A DNA stretch of 64,000 bases from Phytopythium helicoides. Taxonomy: Eukaryota; Oomycota; Peronosporomycetes; Pythiales; Pythiaceae. A model generated the notes under the pieces. It saw only the letters and a list, made by a program, of their open reading frames with translations. It made no database searches and was not told the DNA's origin. Every line of letters starts with the position of its first letter. Position 1 is the first letter of the stretch. The stretch lies in assembly GCA_024867545.1 (NCBI GenBank), contig JANFNE010000001.1:1178001-1242000 (forward strand), written 5' to 3'. Both the position numbers and the translations under genes were made by a program. Positions 24,000 through 35,931 of this stretch are shown here, one piece after another.

Positions 24000-25848
24000 A
24001 TGACGCTGGCGCGCGCGCTGTTCGGCTGCGCGCTGGCCGCGCGGCTGCTGCTGGTGCTCTACGGCGCGCTACAGGACGCGCTGCTGCCCGTGCGCTACAC
24101 GGACGTGGACTACGACGTGTACTCGGACGCGGCGCGCGAGCTGGCGGCCGGCCGCTCGCCCTTCGCCCGCACCACCTACCGCTACACGCCGCTGCTGTGC
24201 GCGACGCTCCTGCTCTCTGCTCGGCTGACTGCTGACCGCGCGTCTTGCTGGCGCAGCGCGGCGCTCATGCTGCCCAACGTCGTGGTGCACGAGGCGGCCG
24301 GCAAGCTGCTGTTCGTGGCCTGCGACCTGCTCGTGGGGCTCGTCGCCTTCCGGATCCTGCGCCTGCGCGGACTCTCCGACAAGAGTGAGCGCCTGAGCAT
24401 CGTTGAGCGCTGTGGCTCGTTGCTGACGTGGCTGGTGGCGCAGGCGCGGCGCTGTACACGAGGTGCGTCGTCCTGGACCGCTGCGATGGCGCGTGACGCT
24501 CACGCCGGCGACGCTGCAGCTCGTGGCTCTTCCATCCTTTCTCCATCAACATCTCCACGCGCGGGAATGCAGACTCGATCGTGGCGCTGCTGGTGCTGCT
24601 GACGGTGCTGTTCGTCATGCGCAAGCAGCTCGTCCTAGCCGCCTTTGCGTACGCGTTTTTCGTGATGCGCATAGTTCTTGATGGTTCTCTGAAGCTGACC
24701 TTGATCTGGCAGGTACGGCGCTGCAGTGCACTTCAAGATCTACCCCATAGTGTATGCGCTTGCTTTCCTCGTGGTACGATTGCTAGACCTTCAAATGCAT
24801 GGTTGTGGCAATCAATCTTGCCTCACTCTGGAGTGAACAGTTCTTGGACGGAGACTACAACCAACAAAGCGCGAAATGGTCAACGTCGTGCAAGTCATCT
24901 TCCTGTTTCTGGGCTCGGCTGGCACGCTTTGTGAACCGTGACCGAGTGATCTTTGGTCTCGTCAGTGGCGGGTTCTTCCTGCTGCTAACCGCTGGATTCT
25001 ACTACTTGTGCGCGCTGCTTGTCATGCACCGCGTGCTTGACGTCAACGGCCTAACCCCGCTGTGTCTTCTCTCAGATACGGCTTTCAGTTCCTGTTCGAG
25101 GCGTATCTCTACCATTTTACCCGCACCGACAATCGCCACAACTTCTCGGTTTACTTTTACGACCTCTATCTCCGGTGAGCCGACGCATATTTGGGTCATT
25201 GTGCTCGGCATAGCTCACACTGTTGGTCAACCTCAGATACAACACGCCCTCTGGCTTGACGATGGGACTTGCCGCATTTCTTCCTCAACTGACAGCATTG
25301 ATCGCCATTTCCTTGGCGTACGGCAAGGACCTTCCGTTCGCACTTTTCGCCTTGACTATGGTATTTGTCGCCTTCAACAAGGTGTGCACGGCCCAGGTAT
25401 GTGTTGCCTCGTTTGAATATGCTTTCTCATGCATCCTGGATGACGAAGTGATTTGTCTCAAATGGCGCCAGTACTTTTTGTGGTATACCTCCTTCCTCCC
25501 CCTGATCTTGCCCTCGACAACCATCCGCTTCCGATGGAAAGGGCTCACGATGATAATTGCATGGTTTGCTGGAGAGGTTCGTGCTTGATCCTGTTTGTTG
25601 TCTACTACCCTCAATATGACAGTTTTAACTTTTGCGTTTACTAGCTGCACTGGCTGTACTGGGCCTTCCACTTGGAGATGAAAGGCATCAACACCTTTTT
25701 CCCGCTCTGGATTGCTGGGCTCGTGTTCTTCGCGATCAACATCGGTATCTTGGCGACTATGATGAAGCACCACGTGTACTCGCCACTGTTTTCCGAAGGA
25801 AAGCTCGTCCGGATCGAAGACACGCGTGCAGTGGGAAAGCAGGGTTGA
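24000..25848 (+). CDS. PIGM: GPI mannosyltransferase 1 (PIG-M)
   Basis: This enzyme adds the first mannose (from dolichol-phosphate-mannose) to the GPI anchor precursor on the luminal side of the ER. Nine exons are supported: 24000-24196, 24257-24384, 24445-24463, 24520-24648, 24713-25007, 25076-25174, 25237-25396, 25472-25576 and 25645-25848, all GT-AG. They give 444 aa, close to the family's usual ~420. Hallmarks are the luminal DXD-type motif in [13 protein letters not shown], then [40 protein letters not shown] and HFKIYPIVY, with many hydrophobic segments. Exon 3 is only 19 nt. One extra A in the AAA at 24793-24795 breaks the frame between LLDLQ and [11 protein letters not shown] and is probably an assembly error. 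The partner PIG-X is not in the window. Confidence 0.9.
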
Positions 25849-26017
25849 ATCACGCGTGATGTTGATGCCATAGAGGTTCAAGCTCGAAAATGAAACGAAG
25901 TTATCAATTCTTGATTCCAGGTGCGCACTCTGCTGCCCATACACGGCTGCTGCGTGCCTACACATATATAAAAAAAAATGCATGGAGAAAACGCAAGGTG
26001 TCTACTGTACGTGGTGT
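25849..26017. other. Convergent 3' intergenic gap
   Basis: This is a 169-bp gap between the ends of PIG-M (+) and the azoreductase (-). It contains an A run near 25971-25978. No gene seen. Confidence 0.5.
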
Positions 26018-26792
26018 TTACTCGGCGGCCGCCAACTTGTTCTTGACAACTGCGTCGGCGATGACGTTGGCTTCGTTGACGGCGTTCTGGTAGCAGACCT
26101 CCTTGTCGTGATTTGCGAGGCCTTCGATAGCGACGCGGTGTCCGTCGTCAAAGCCGCACATGGCGAAAATGCGCTTGAGGAACGGGAACACGTAGTCCTC
26201 GTTGGCCGGCGGCGCCTTGCCGCCCGAGGACGAGATGACGATGAGCGGGCGGCCCTTGAAGTACGGGCGCGACGGTCCCTTCGGCGTCGGCATCCCGGAA
26301 CGTGAGCCCCGGCTGCACGATGCAGTCGATGTACTGCTTGAGCGCGTACGGCACGGCGAAGTTCCAGACGGGGCTGGTGATGATGAGGAAGTCGGCGCGC
26401 AGGATCTGCTGCGCGAGGTCCTGGATCGGCTTGAAGGCGGCCATGTCCTCGGGGTCCTCGCTGCCGTGGCGCGCCTTCCACACGCGCTGCATGACGTCGC
26501 GGTCGAACTTGGGCAGCTGCGGTCCCCACACGTCACACTCCTCAATGTTAAGGATCTCTTCGGGCACGGGCGTCACGTCGGGCGAGCCCCTTGAGCGCCT
26601 GGCGGTGGTACTCGTTGGCCAGGTGCTCGATCATGGCAACAGCCACGCGGTCCGTGATGGAGCTACTCGTGATGCTGGCGTTGATGTGCAGGATCGTCGG
26701 CTTCTGCTCCAAATGAGACCGTTAGCGATAGCGACAACGTCAGCGAGAGCCAGAGAGTGACCAACCTTGCTGGCGTCGTGGTCGATGGCCAT
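26018..26792 (-). CDS. FMN-dependent NAD(P)H azoreductase/quinone reductase (flavodoxin fold)
   Basis: This is a soluble two-electron reductase of the AzoR/NQO type. A 27-nt first exon (26792-26766), a 62-nt intron (26704-26765) and a second exon to 26018 encode about 236 aa. KPTILHINAS opens the flavodoxin fold. ADFLIITSPVWNFAVPYALKQYIDCI matches the family's Pxx-NF-PxxLKxxID FMN/dimer motif, and RPLIVISSSGG matches the later FMN loop. Two extra single bases break the frame, in GGGG near 26590 (before SPDVTPVPEEI) and in GGG near 26296 (before MPTPKGPSRPYF). Removing them gives exactly 237 codons. It converges with PIG-M. Confidence 0.8.
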
Positions 26793-27744
26793 GGTGAAGC
26801 AGTGGTGGTAGTAGTTGAGTTGTTGTTGGAGCTTGCTTGGGAGGCGGAAGCTTGTCGAATGAACCTCGCCTCGCCTCCGGAGGAGCGGACGGCGGACCGA
26901 CGGACTCGCAAGGCCAAAGACGCCGCGGAGCTGGCGACCGGAGCTTTTCTCCGCTGCCCGTGGCTCTTGGCCGGTCGCGAATATAGCGTGGCGGAACGGA
27001 GTTCGTGAGACGGCGGGGTGTTCTGGTTGAAGATCGGCTGTGCCAAGTGTGACGCGTCTATGGTGCGGTATGAACCGCCGCAGGTGACTGCAAGTGATCG
27101 GCAAAGACATGCAATGGCGCTGAATCCTCGGAAAAGGAGCCAAACGAGAGAGACTAATTCGAGCGGGTCCCACGGTCGATTAGCAGCGCGGTGAAACCCT
27201 CCAAACTTGAGCTTCGTATGGCCGGCCGTTCTTCCCAGCGTGAGCATTCGAGCCGACCGAGCGATTGCTGGAGTGCTGGTTCAACGTGCGGATTAATCCA
27301 TGCTGATGGCTGATGCTACATGGAATGTGGTGCACCATGCCCAGAGCTTTGTGCAGCGCCGTTCGTTTGAACACCGCAGGTGATCACGAAGCCAGACCAC
27401 TTGCTTCAGTGTTGCTTCGCCGCGAACTCTGGTGCTTCGAGCGCAAAATCTATCGAAACGGACGCAGGGAGTCGAAGCAGCAGGAGGCTCCTCTCCAGCA
27501 CGCCAAGCAATCGAGGGCGGTGCAACTGAAAATATTCAGAGCTGGCCACGCCTGTCGACGGTTGGATTTTCCGAAACCTGTGTGGTTTTACCTCCAGCAG
27601 CTTCAACGTGGTAAGGTGCTCGTCAGCATGCCCGATTGTCTCTGTGACACAGGCTCAATCATTCATCTGCACGGAAGAGCCACGCGAATGTGGTACAGCC
27701 AGAAACGTGATCAATCCTGTCTTTATGAACATTGCCTACTACTA
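26793..27744. other. Intergenic region between azoreductase and CFAP46 3' end
   Basis: About 950 bp separate the azoreductase start from the CFAP46 stop. Open frames of 60-190 codons occur on both strands but overlap one another and show no family motif. The half next to 26793 presumably holds the azoreductase promoter. No RNA gene seen. Confidence 0.4.
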
Positions 27745-30700
27745 CTACTCCCCTCCCTTCAGCACGAGATGGGAGAGTCCATATAGGACGGTATTATAGC
27801 GTAGGCGGTTCTTGAGCTTCATCTTGCCTCCGGTGATGCTTGCTCTAGAGCCAGAGATACTGGTGTCTCCCGGTGGGAGGGAAGCGGCGCTGTTTACTTG
27901 GCTTGGAGGATTGCTTCGGGGTGGAAGACTCGCACCACTCGACGTATTTGATCCACCTGACGAAATTGAGATCGATCCGCCAACCGAGACCGCGATGGTC
28001 GAGTCAACGTACCCTTGTAGTGCACGGCCGATAGTCTGTCCTTTAGCCAACCCCTGCAGCAGTCCATTCGCCACACGGCGATTAGCATTGAACGTCGTCA
28101 CCCATTGATTCATCACTAGCGAGTTCACGCCAACAAGCGAAAGCAGTAGTGCCCTGAGGTACGGATCTACCTCGATCTCGAGCTCCCACGCAAGTTTGAT
28201 CGTTGTCCCATTTGCTCTGCCGACGTGAACTTGTGACGTTCTCAGCATGGTCAAGCAGCACAAGCACATGGCACGATGTCCCTACGTTCATTCCTGCGAG
28301 TCGCGTCAGCGGCAGACTCGAGCCAACTACGCGGTGTGGCCCAAGATAAATCAGGCTTCCTCCTCGACGAGATGAGAGCGCACTTAGCCAATCCGTGACG
28401 CTCGGGATTTGGCCATGCTCAACTGCGTCCCTTCCATGGTAGCGAGGAATTCGCAGTCTTGCAATGCTGCTTGATGACTGCCTCCGTATTGTTTCCATCT
28501 GTATCGTCCTTGTACGGGTCGACAATCGTCCTCACTTCATCACGTCGCACAGGCTGATTTTTGACTGCAGAAAATCGGTGACAGAACATGTGAATGGAGA
28601 AGTCTCGCGCAATCGATTCAGCTCCTTCGAATGCTGGGAGAGACTCGAGAGGCAAGCATGAGAGCTCTCTATCGGATAATATCACAAGGGGGTTTCCGTT
28701 GAGCTCATTTTTCAGCTCGGTCTGCATAGTTGGATGAGAAAGCAAGGGCTGAAGTAAATTCGCTGTGTCATCAATAATAGCACTCATTTCTTTCTCCATT
28801 GCATCTGCCTCTGGAGTCATGGTGAGAGGAGTAGTAACATTAGTTGATGTAAAATCAAATGTGTCATCGCGTCCGTGCTCTGCCTCGGAGCTCAACAACG
28901 TTTGGCTACAGACGTTCGCCAAGCTTGAACTCGCCGAATAAGCTCTTCAAAACTTTTCATGTCAGCGCGAGTGAACTCGATTCGAGCGGTCACACAGCGT
29001 TTACCGCCCACTACAACGAGCGCAGCGAACAAAAAACATTTCTCTGGCGAAAACTGCAAGCTCAGTATTCTGTAGTTCGGAGGAAGTGCAGAAATGACTT
29101 CTTCCATACTAAGTGCTCCGAGTGTCATTCGTTTGAACGCGTCTGATTGTTGCCCTAGATACAGCTGAGATAGCTGAAAGGGGAGGCTGTGTTTGGCTGC
29201 ATCGGCATGAAACTTGGCAGTTTGTTTCATTCGGCGCAAGTGTATAGCCTGTGCGCTTGCTGGATCTAAGCATAATTGAAACAATCTGTTCATGTCCTTT
29301 GTGACGACGCAGCTTTGATAAAGCAGCAAATTCATGGCACATTCAAAAGATCGACGGCACCCAAGAAGTTGAACGAGCTCGTAGGCTGTTCGTTGAACAA
29401 GATCAACTGATTGCAGCTCGAGTGCGGAGCGTTGACAGCCTTGAACTACCGAAATTGACCGATCAATAAACTCCACTATTTTTCCCACGACAGAAGTAGT
29501 AGTATTTTCCTCATCCCCACTTGTCGTGACTGGTGGTGAGCCGTCCAAACTTGACCTATTAGCGCAAATCCATGTAATCATGTCGCTTTCAACTTCTTCC
29601 GTATTCTTGCCGTACTGAGTCCATACCTCATGACGATATGTATCTCTGACGAGTCGTTCATCTGAGTGAGATTGCGACAGTCGATGGATTTGAACTTTCA
29701 ACACTTGTGCTAACGTGTCGATCTCAGTGCTTCCGGTCATATGTTGCGTTACGTCGCTTACTGAAGCCACCAGTGTCATTGCTTTCGCTAGATCTCCGCC
29801 TTTTGGTGTAGTTATCATTGAATCAGTTTGAATGAGCCACTTCTCCACAATACTTCGCTTCGAATTGAGTTCGTGCTCGTACCAAATCATGTCATTCGCT
29901 TCGACTACAGTGGCTGCTGTCTCGAAAAGAATTTCGAAGATTGCGGCTTGAAGCTTTGCCTTCATAACGTCAATTTCCCATGGCTCGTGCTCTGAAAGTC
30001 TATCGTGTCTATTCTCAAGAGCTCTAGCCTCGCTTTCCATGTTTATGATAGAATTGCATACCATTTGCCTTATGTCAAACTGATCGCCTACGATTGGCAG
30101 TACATCCCTTGTCTCCAAAAAGACGTTCAATTTTGCAATATACTTTATCATCAATTTCCCGCACATGCGCTCCGCTGATAAGCCGGTCAGCAATCGAATA
30201 GCTTCATCGAAATCTCCTCGGCTCAACCGCAAAAAGTCGAGGGCACGAGATTTACCTGCAACAGAGTCGACTGCTAATGTTGTTACTGCTGCAGATGCTT
30301 GTTTTAGATAAATAGTTGCCTGCTTGAATTTGATTTGCGCGAGTTCAACCAATACATCAAGGTGAGATGAGAGCGAGTAGTTGGATGAGAGTCCTTGAGT
30401 ACCAGCTGGTCAGATTCATAACATCTCCAACTTTGATTCGGTGCCTTGTCGTATTGCGCTTGCTCAGCATCTACGTAACGAAGCAATGTGCACCCCACTT
30501 CCTTAGCCGCAGCATCGAGTAAACGATGTTTATCATCCAGGGTTTCTAGTAAGCTTGGATTTTTTTCGAGTTAATTGCAGGTACCTTAGTAGATCAAGTC
30601 GGTTGGCTCCGCTTAAGGCGTGTTGAATCTTGCTGAGTCCCAAGTTGTGCTGACCTTCAAGCTCAAGAACTCGGCACTCCACAGCCCGGTATCCGCTCAT

Positions 30701-33700
30701 TATTTCTCCGACATCGATATTTTTGGTGCTGCCCAATGCACTCGAAAACATTTCTAGCAATGCTTTCGCATGTCGAATGTAACCCATGTCTAACAGTAGA
30801 CTAATGCTCGACATGGTTTTGGAGACTGCATCGGTGGACAAGTGAGGCGTAAGAGCTCGAATCCGAGCCGTCCGAGTATTTTTGCTGGAATGGCTATGGT
30901 ATAAGGTCGACAACGATTCTTTGATCTCTTGGGCAATTGCCTCCCCAGATGAGTTGACAGTTGCTAGAGCGGTTTGAAGTGGAACAGAAAGTAGCGAAGT
31001 AAGTTGGCGGTGCTCCAAGACGACAAATAGTAGTAAGTCAGCCCAAAGAGCGGCAGCTAATTTCCGTCTCGGAATAGCACCGAACAGTAATGTTTGATAG
31101 AGATAAATTACAGGTAGCATTAGCTCAAATCGAGCTCCATTGTATAGAATTTGAAGCAACTCCTCGAGGTAGTAGAGTACAAGACCTGGATCAGCTATTA
31201 CTCTTGGTCCTGTACCAATGAATTCTGCAAGTGCTTGTCCCCACGGCATATAGAATCTTGCTTCGGCAGATTTCTCGAGCTGTGTCAAAATTGAAACCCA
31301 ATCATTTAATGAGTGTGGAACTGAGAATTTGAATCCAGCTGTTGTCTTCCAAATGTCGTAGTCCATTGAAGCTGCGGTAGCTCCCGCACTAGCTTTTGCT
31401 TGTGCATATTGTGCCCGAAGGTCAGCTTCGTTTCCAAAGTTGAAAAGAGCCTCCCAAGCGTCCTCAATTTTTTGTAGTGCCAAAGCGATATGGTGGAGTC
31501 GCTGAGAGCAGTTTTCGGCGACCATTGCTTTCATCATAAATGCACGAATCAGCTTTTCAGCAAACCACAGAGGATGTCGCTGCTCCATTTCAGTTTTATT
31601 TCCCGGTGCCGGTGTTGAGATGAGGCCACGACTGCTAGCTCCCCGCCGAGTTTTTGCTGAAGCGGACTGGCAAATGTCAGTTGCCTCTTGCGCGACCAAG
31701 GTGACAATGGCGTTATCCATATAGCTAGAGATGTCTGAAAGTGGGTAACAATTGGTATACAACCACTCTGCGATATCAAGAAGGGCTAGTGCTTGCTCTA
31801 CTTTGATATCTTGTAGCTCTGAATGGGCTGTAATAAGCAGCTTTAATTGCTCTGGTGGATTGCTTGATGATCCCGCTGCTATCTGCTTTAAAATTCGAGC
31901 TTGTAAAAGTGGGTCGATATCTTTCTGTCGAGAACTACTCCCCATATTGGACAGGGTGCCATTCCCGGTGTTGATGGCGGATATAGCGTGCGCAGTTTGT
32001 ATCTGCTGCATTGCTATGATAGGGGTAGCGATGCTGACGCTATCGCAACGATCGCTTGCCAAGACATCTGAGCAGAGTTGAAAAGCTTTCCCCCAATCTT
32101 CTCGACGCTGGCAAAGATCTATCGCCAAGATGATCATATCACCATAGAATTCTGCTGCCTGAGGTGACTTGCGTGGAGTTTTTTGCAATAAAGTCACTAG
32201 ATCGATAACTCGATCCAATAGTATGGCGAGATAATCCCCAGGCTTTGAGCCATCTGACTCAACCTCAATCTCAGGATCGGCAAGTTCAGATCGAATATAG
32301 CTATTCCATACTAGTGAGCACGCTTTGGCGACCAATTCTATCTTGTTCTCAGCTAATGCATACGCCGCTGCATTCGCTAGGTGAGTTGAAGCTGTAGCAA
32401 TAAGCTTCTGCGGAATCACTTGTCCTACCGCCAAGTCAACAATTGCAGCACCATACAAGTACTCAGCTAGTGCAAACCACGGCTGAGTACTTGTCACAAC
32501 CAAACCATGCCACAATTGCTCTTTGGCACCACGGCTTTCTGCTCGCTCAGAAACCGGGAGGAGGGCTTGTTCGGCGCATTCAATGGCAAAACGGGGATAG
32601 CGAAGGCGAAGGGCACAAAAACCGAGGCGCGTCCATAGTTCTGTCAGAAGCTGTGTATGTTGTTGACCATCTTCCAGGCTCTTGAAACAGCGAGTATCAT
32701 GCAGCTCGACTAAGATTTGAGGTGCTGCTACTTGCCATATTACAATGGCCTTTTCGAGCAAAGCTTGAGCCTTGTCAGGAATCTGACTAGTTGTCGTTGC
32801 ATTTGCATCTGAGAGTTGATACATCATATCGACAGCTTCCAGCAATCCCGCGACTCGTAAAGAATTTGGCCAACTGTCAGGAAAGATGATTTCTTTTGCA
32901 TTTTGCGCTAGTTGAGTCCTTGCTTTGATTTCTGCAAATTGTTTCAAGTGGAGGATACTGTATGATCTTCTTTCCTCTACAACAGAGGCTTTGGAGGGGG
33001 GACTTTGAGTGCTTCGCTTTAGAAGGCTGTCTGCGAGCGCTGCAGCTTTATCCCATCGACTGCTCTTCTCGTACAATACGCAAAGGCTTAAGGCAAGCGA
33101 ACACAGCAGATCACGATTTACATCGGCTTCAACGGACTCCAAAGCAGTGAGGGCCGACTCAAAAGCCCCTATACACTCTGGTAGAATCATATCATGGTTG
33201 AATTTGTCTAAAGAATTCCCTCCCGGAAGTTTTTCTTCCAGTAGCATCAAAAACACATGAAAGTGGAGATTCCAAAGATACACGCAAGTATTCTCTAACA
33301 CAAATGCCCATCCAATTCGCGTCGCTGCAGTGATTGCTGCACTCAGGTTACTTAGCAACTCGAGCTTCAATCGTGTGGTCACACTTGCGACGTCGACCAC
33401 GCCTTCCAACCCAATCTGTGACCCAGCAGTATTATCGTCTTCTGGATATTTAATGCCAAGGATGAAGGGCCCGCACTTCTCGTTTGATACTCGGTTTTGA
33501 GTTTTTGGTTCGTCGCTGGAGCGATGGCGCCGTGTTTCTTTGCTGGGTGAGGTCTCCTGTTCGTTCAGACGATCGCGCAGCACTTTCACTTCTTGTCCGA
33601 TTACTTCGGCAAAGAGCAGCCGCAAATCCACTTCATGCATCATAGCGCTCTTGACATTACATGTACGGCTTTGAAGAATCACCGAATCACTCTTATCGCT

Positions 33701-35748
33701 GGAAAACCAGGTGTCGAGTATGTGCTGAATGATCTTTCTTGCAACTTCCGGTGCTCGCAGCCCCTTCCATGCTGCAGCAGCGACTTCACTCCAAATTGAC
33801 AAGTGCAACGCGTTCATCGATGTGATGTTTATCATCATGCTCCAAGCTCTCTAACGTATCTTGACAGCGAGCTACAAGCTGCCGAACAAGATGTCTGTCT
33901 TTGGCTTCTTTTATTTCTTGGATCAAACCAAAGACTGTATCTTCTGGACCAAATTTGCTTTCAGGGGCCAACTTCACTTGGACTGTCCGCTTGATCGATT
34001 GGAGAGGGAGATCAAGTGATCTGGTCGTCCATTCACCTGCATGAGAGCTGTAGCTCATCGATGGTCATCAACTGAGAAGATTGGTGAGCAATAGATCCAT
34101 AATCTAGTCCAAGTCCTTTGCTAGCGTTTCCGTAAGCCTTGTTCAGAAACTCGGATGCAGCGTCCATCTTAGCTATTTCTAAGTAGAGTCGAGCACGAAA
34201 TTCTAGAAGGAGCGAACTGTGCTCTTCAAGTGATGAGGATGCTAGGTTTAGAGGTCTCTCAACTTGTGTGCGTAGATATGGCTGGAGTAGAGGTAAGCAC
34301 AGGTTCCACGAGATGATACACACCCGCTCAATCATATTCGGGTCATTCAAGCGTTTCATAGCCTAACAGTGTTCTTTCTAGCGATTTCACAGCGTCGACG
34401 CGACGAGTTAACTGGAGTTCATGAGACTCGTGCACACTCAGTCGTTTCTTTCCGCCACTTGAAGGGGGATCATGACTGAGAGTACCGCCTTGAGTATTTG
34501 GTGCTGTAGGCGAACTTTCGGCTGCATGTTCTTGCGTTTGTATTCCGCAACGACGTCACACAAAACTGCATATCGAATTACACCGGTGAGCGATGCCTGA
34601 ATACCTACTTCAAGAACTGTTTCAGCATCAATCGCAGACATTTTGGCCGGGTCGAGAGAAGCAAGATATTCGCGAACTTCAATTTCAGTTGTTGAGGCGA
34701 TCGAGAAAACTGTCATACCAGTTGCTTCCTGAAAAATTTCAGCAAATGCGTCCTCTAAGGTTTTTTCCGGGTTGCCAGATCGAAGGCACTGCAGCTTGAC
34801 GATTAATGATAGCCGCTTGCTTTGAGTAGATGAACTGACTGCTTTCTTCACATTTGGCAAAATCTTTTGACATTCAGCATCCTTGAGCGATCCAACATGC
34901 ACTTGAAGGCGCAGCGCTTCTTCATACAAAGCTCGGATATCGCTCTCTGGACCAAAAGCCGGGTTGCTTATCACGGGTGAAAGACGTTCGTCCACGGCTT
35001 CATTGATGACCTTCGCTGCATTCGCTAGTTGGTTTGAGTCTATAAGTGCGTTAACCGTGCGCCATCTGAAGACGCACGACCCATGCTACATCTTCTTCTT
35101 TCACAAGTTTCAGAGCTTCAATAATAACAGAGAGAGAAGGAACAAGAAACTGAAACGTGGAGCTCTTCATGAGCTGACGAGCGATGTGCCAGTACACGAC
35201 TGACGCGTTGTAGATGAGAAAGTCGTAGGCTGGTCTTTTCTTTGCGTCCGTCGCGATCGGAACGACCTGTGTAATGAAGTGGATAGGCATTGAGCAATAT
35301 TCGGAGCTTCCTCGGACCCACATCAAGCCGTGCTGCGTGAGCTTCGCATTGCGCCCTAGTTAACAGAGCTCTGCAGTAAAACTAGGAAATCCACCACAAG
35401 TCAGAAAAGATGATAGGAAACACACGTCAGAGCTCATGACTCATGTACCTGGTTTTTTGCCTTGCACTCACAAAAGAAGCCTATTGACGCTTCCATCGCT
35501 GTGTCAAAGTCGCCCTGGTGGATCGCAACCTCGGCCGTGCGAACGAGCAGCTCCCCAATATTGAGATCGACATGGGATATCGGCACAACAGTTTGCTGGC
35601 GAATCAGCCTCAACTTCGCATAAATCTCGCGCGCAGGAACACGAGTATGTTGGTTCGGAGCACTACTGTTGCTGGCAGGCTCGACTCCATCTGCCTCTGG
35701 GAGCCGCGCACGCTCTAACAACAGCAGGATTTGCCTCTCGACCGTCAT
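27745..35748 (-). CDS. CFAP46: Cilia- and flagella-associated protein 46 (CFAP46/TTC40)
   Basis: CFAP46 is a scaffold of the C1d projection of the axonemal central pair, needed for flagellar beating. Exon 1 is 35748-35449 (100 codons, ending CKAKNQ), followed by one intron. The rest is one long coding stretch of about 2,600 codons in total, near the usual family size of ~2,700. Family landmarks are YDFLIYNASVVYWHIAR, then ERVCIISWNLCLPLLQPYL, then HLSIWSEVAAAAW, many TPR-like helical pairs (largest open block 33838-30533), and near the end LSCLPLESLPAFEGAESIARDFSIH, which resembles a CHAT-type protease-like fold. Single-base breaks occur near 35284, 35062, 34466, 34355, 34045, 33802, 30562, 30385 and 28935, and again near 28450 and 28270. 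They are probably assembly errors. The exon 2 acceptor is near 35372 but not certain. Confidence 0.85.
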
Positions 35749-35931
35749 GAAGTGACGCTTCAAGTGCCGAGAAAGTGGAGCGTCGCTGCAAAAGAGTCTC
35801 TGCACACGCAAACGAGCTATATAGGGCGAAGGGCGAAAGCACCCGCATATATTACTAGAGTGAAAACAACGGTGGCAACGAGTGACGACGGATCGGGAAG
35901 ACGTTACGGCCACCACTTCACGCGAGCAGCT
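35749..35931 (-). promoter_or_regulatory. CFAP46 promoter with TATA-like box
   Basis: Only 183 bp separate CFAP46 from the CCT3 stop. CTATATAG at 35817-35824 lies about 70 nt before the CFAP46 start and is palindromic. Function is inferred from position. Confidence 0.35.

Noticed and set aside
27313..27786. Plus-strand frame of 157 codons
   Set aside because: No recognisable motif. It overlaps other random frames and the CFAP46 3' end.
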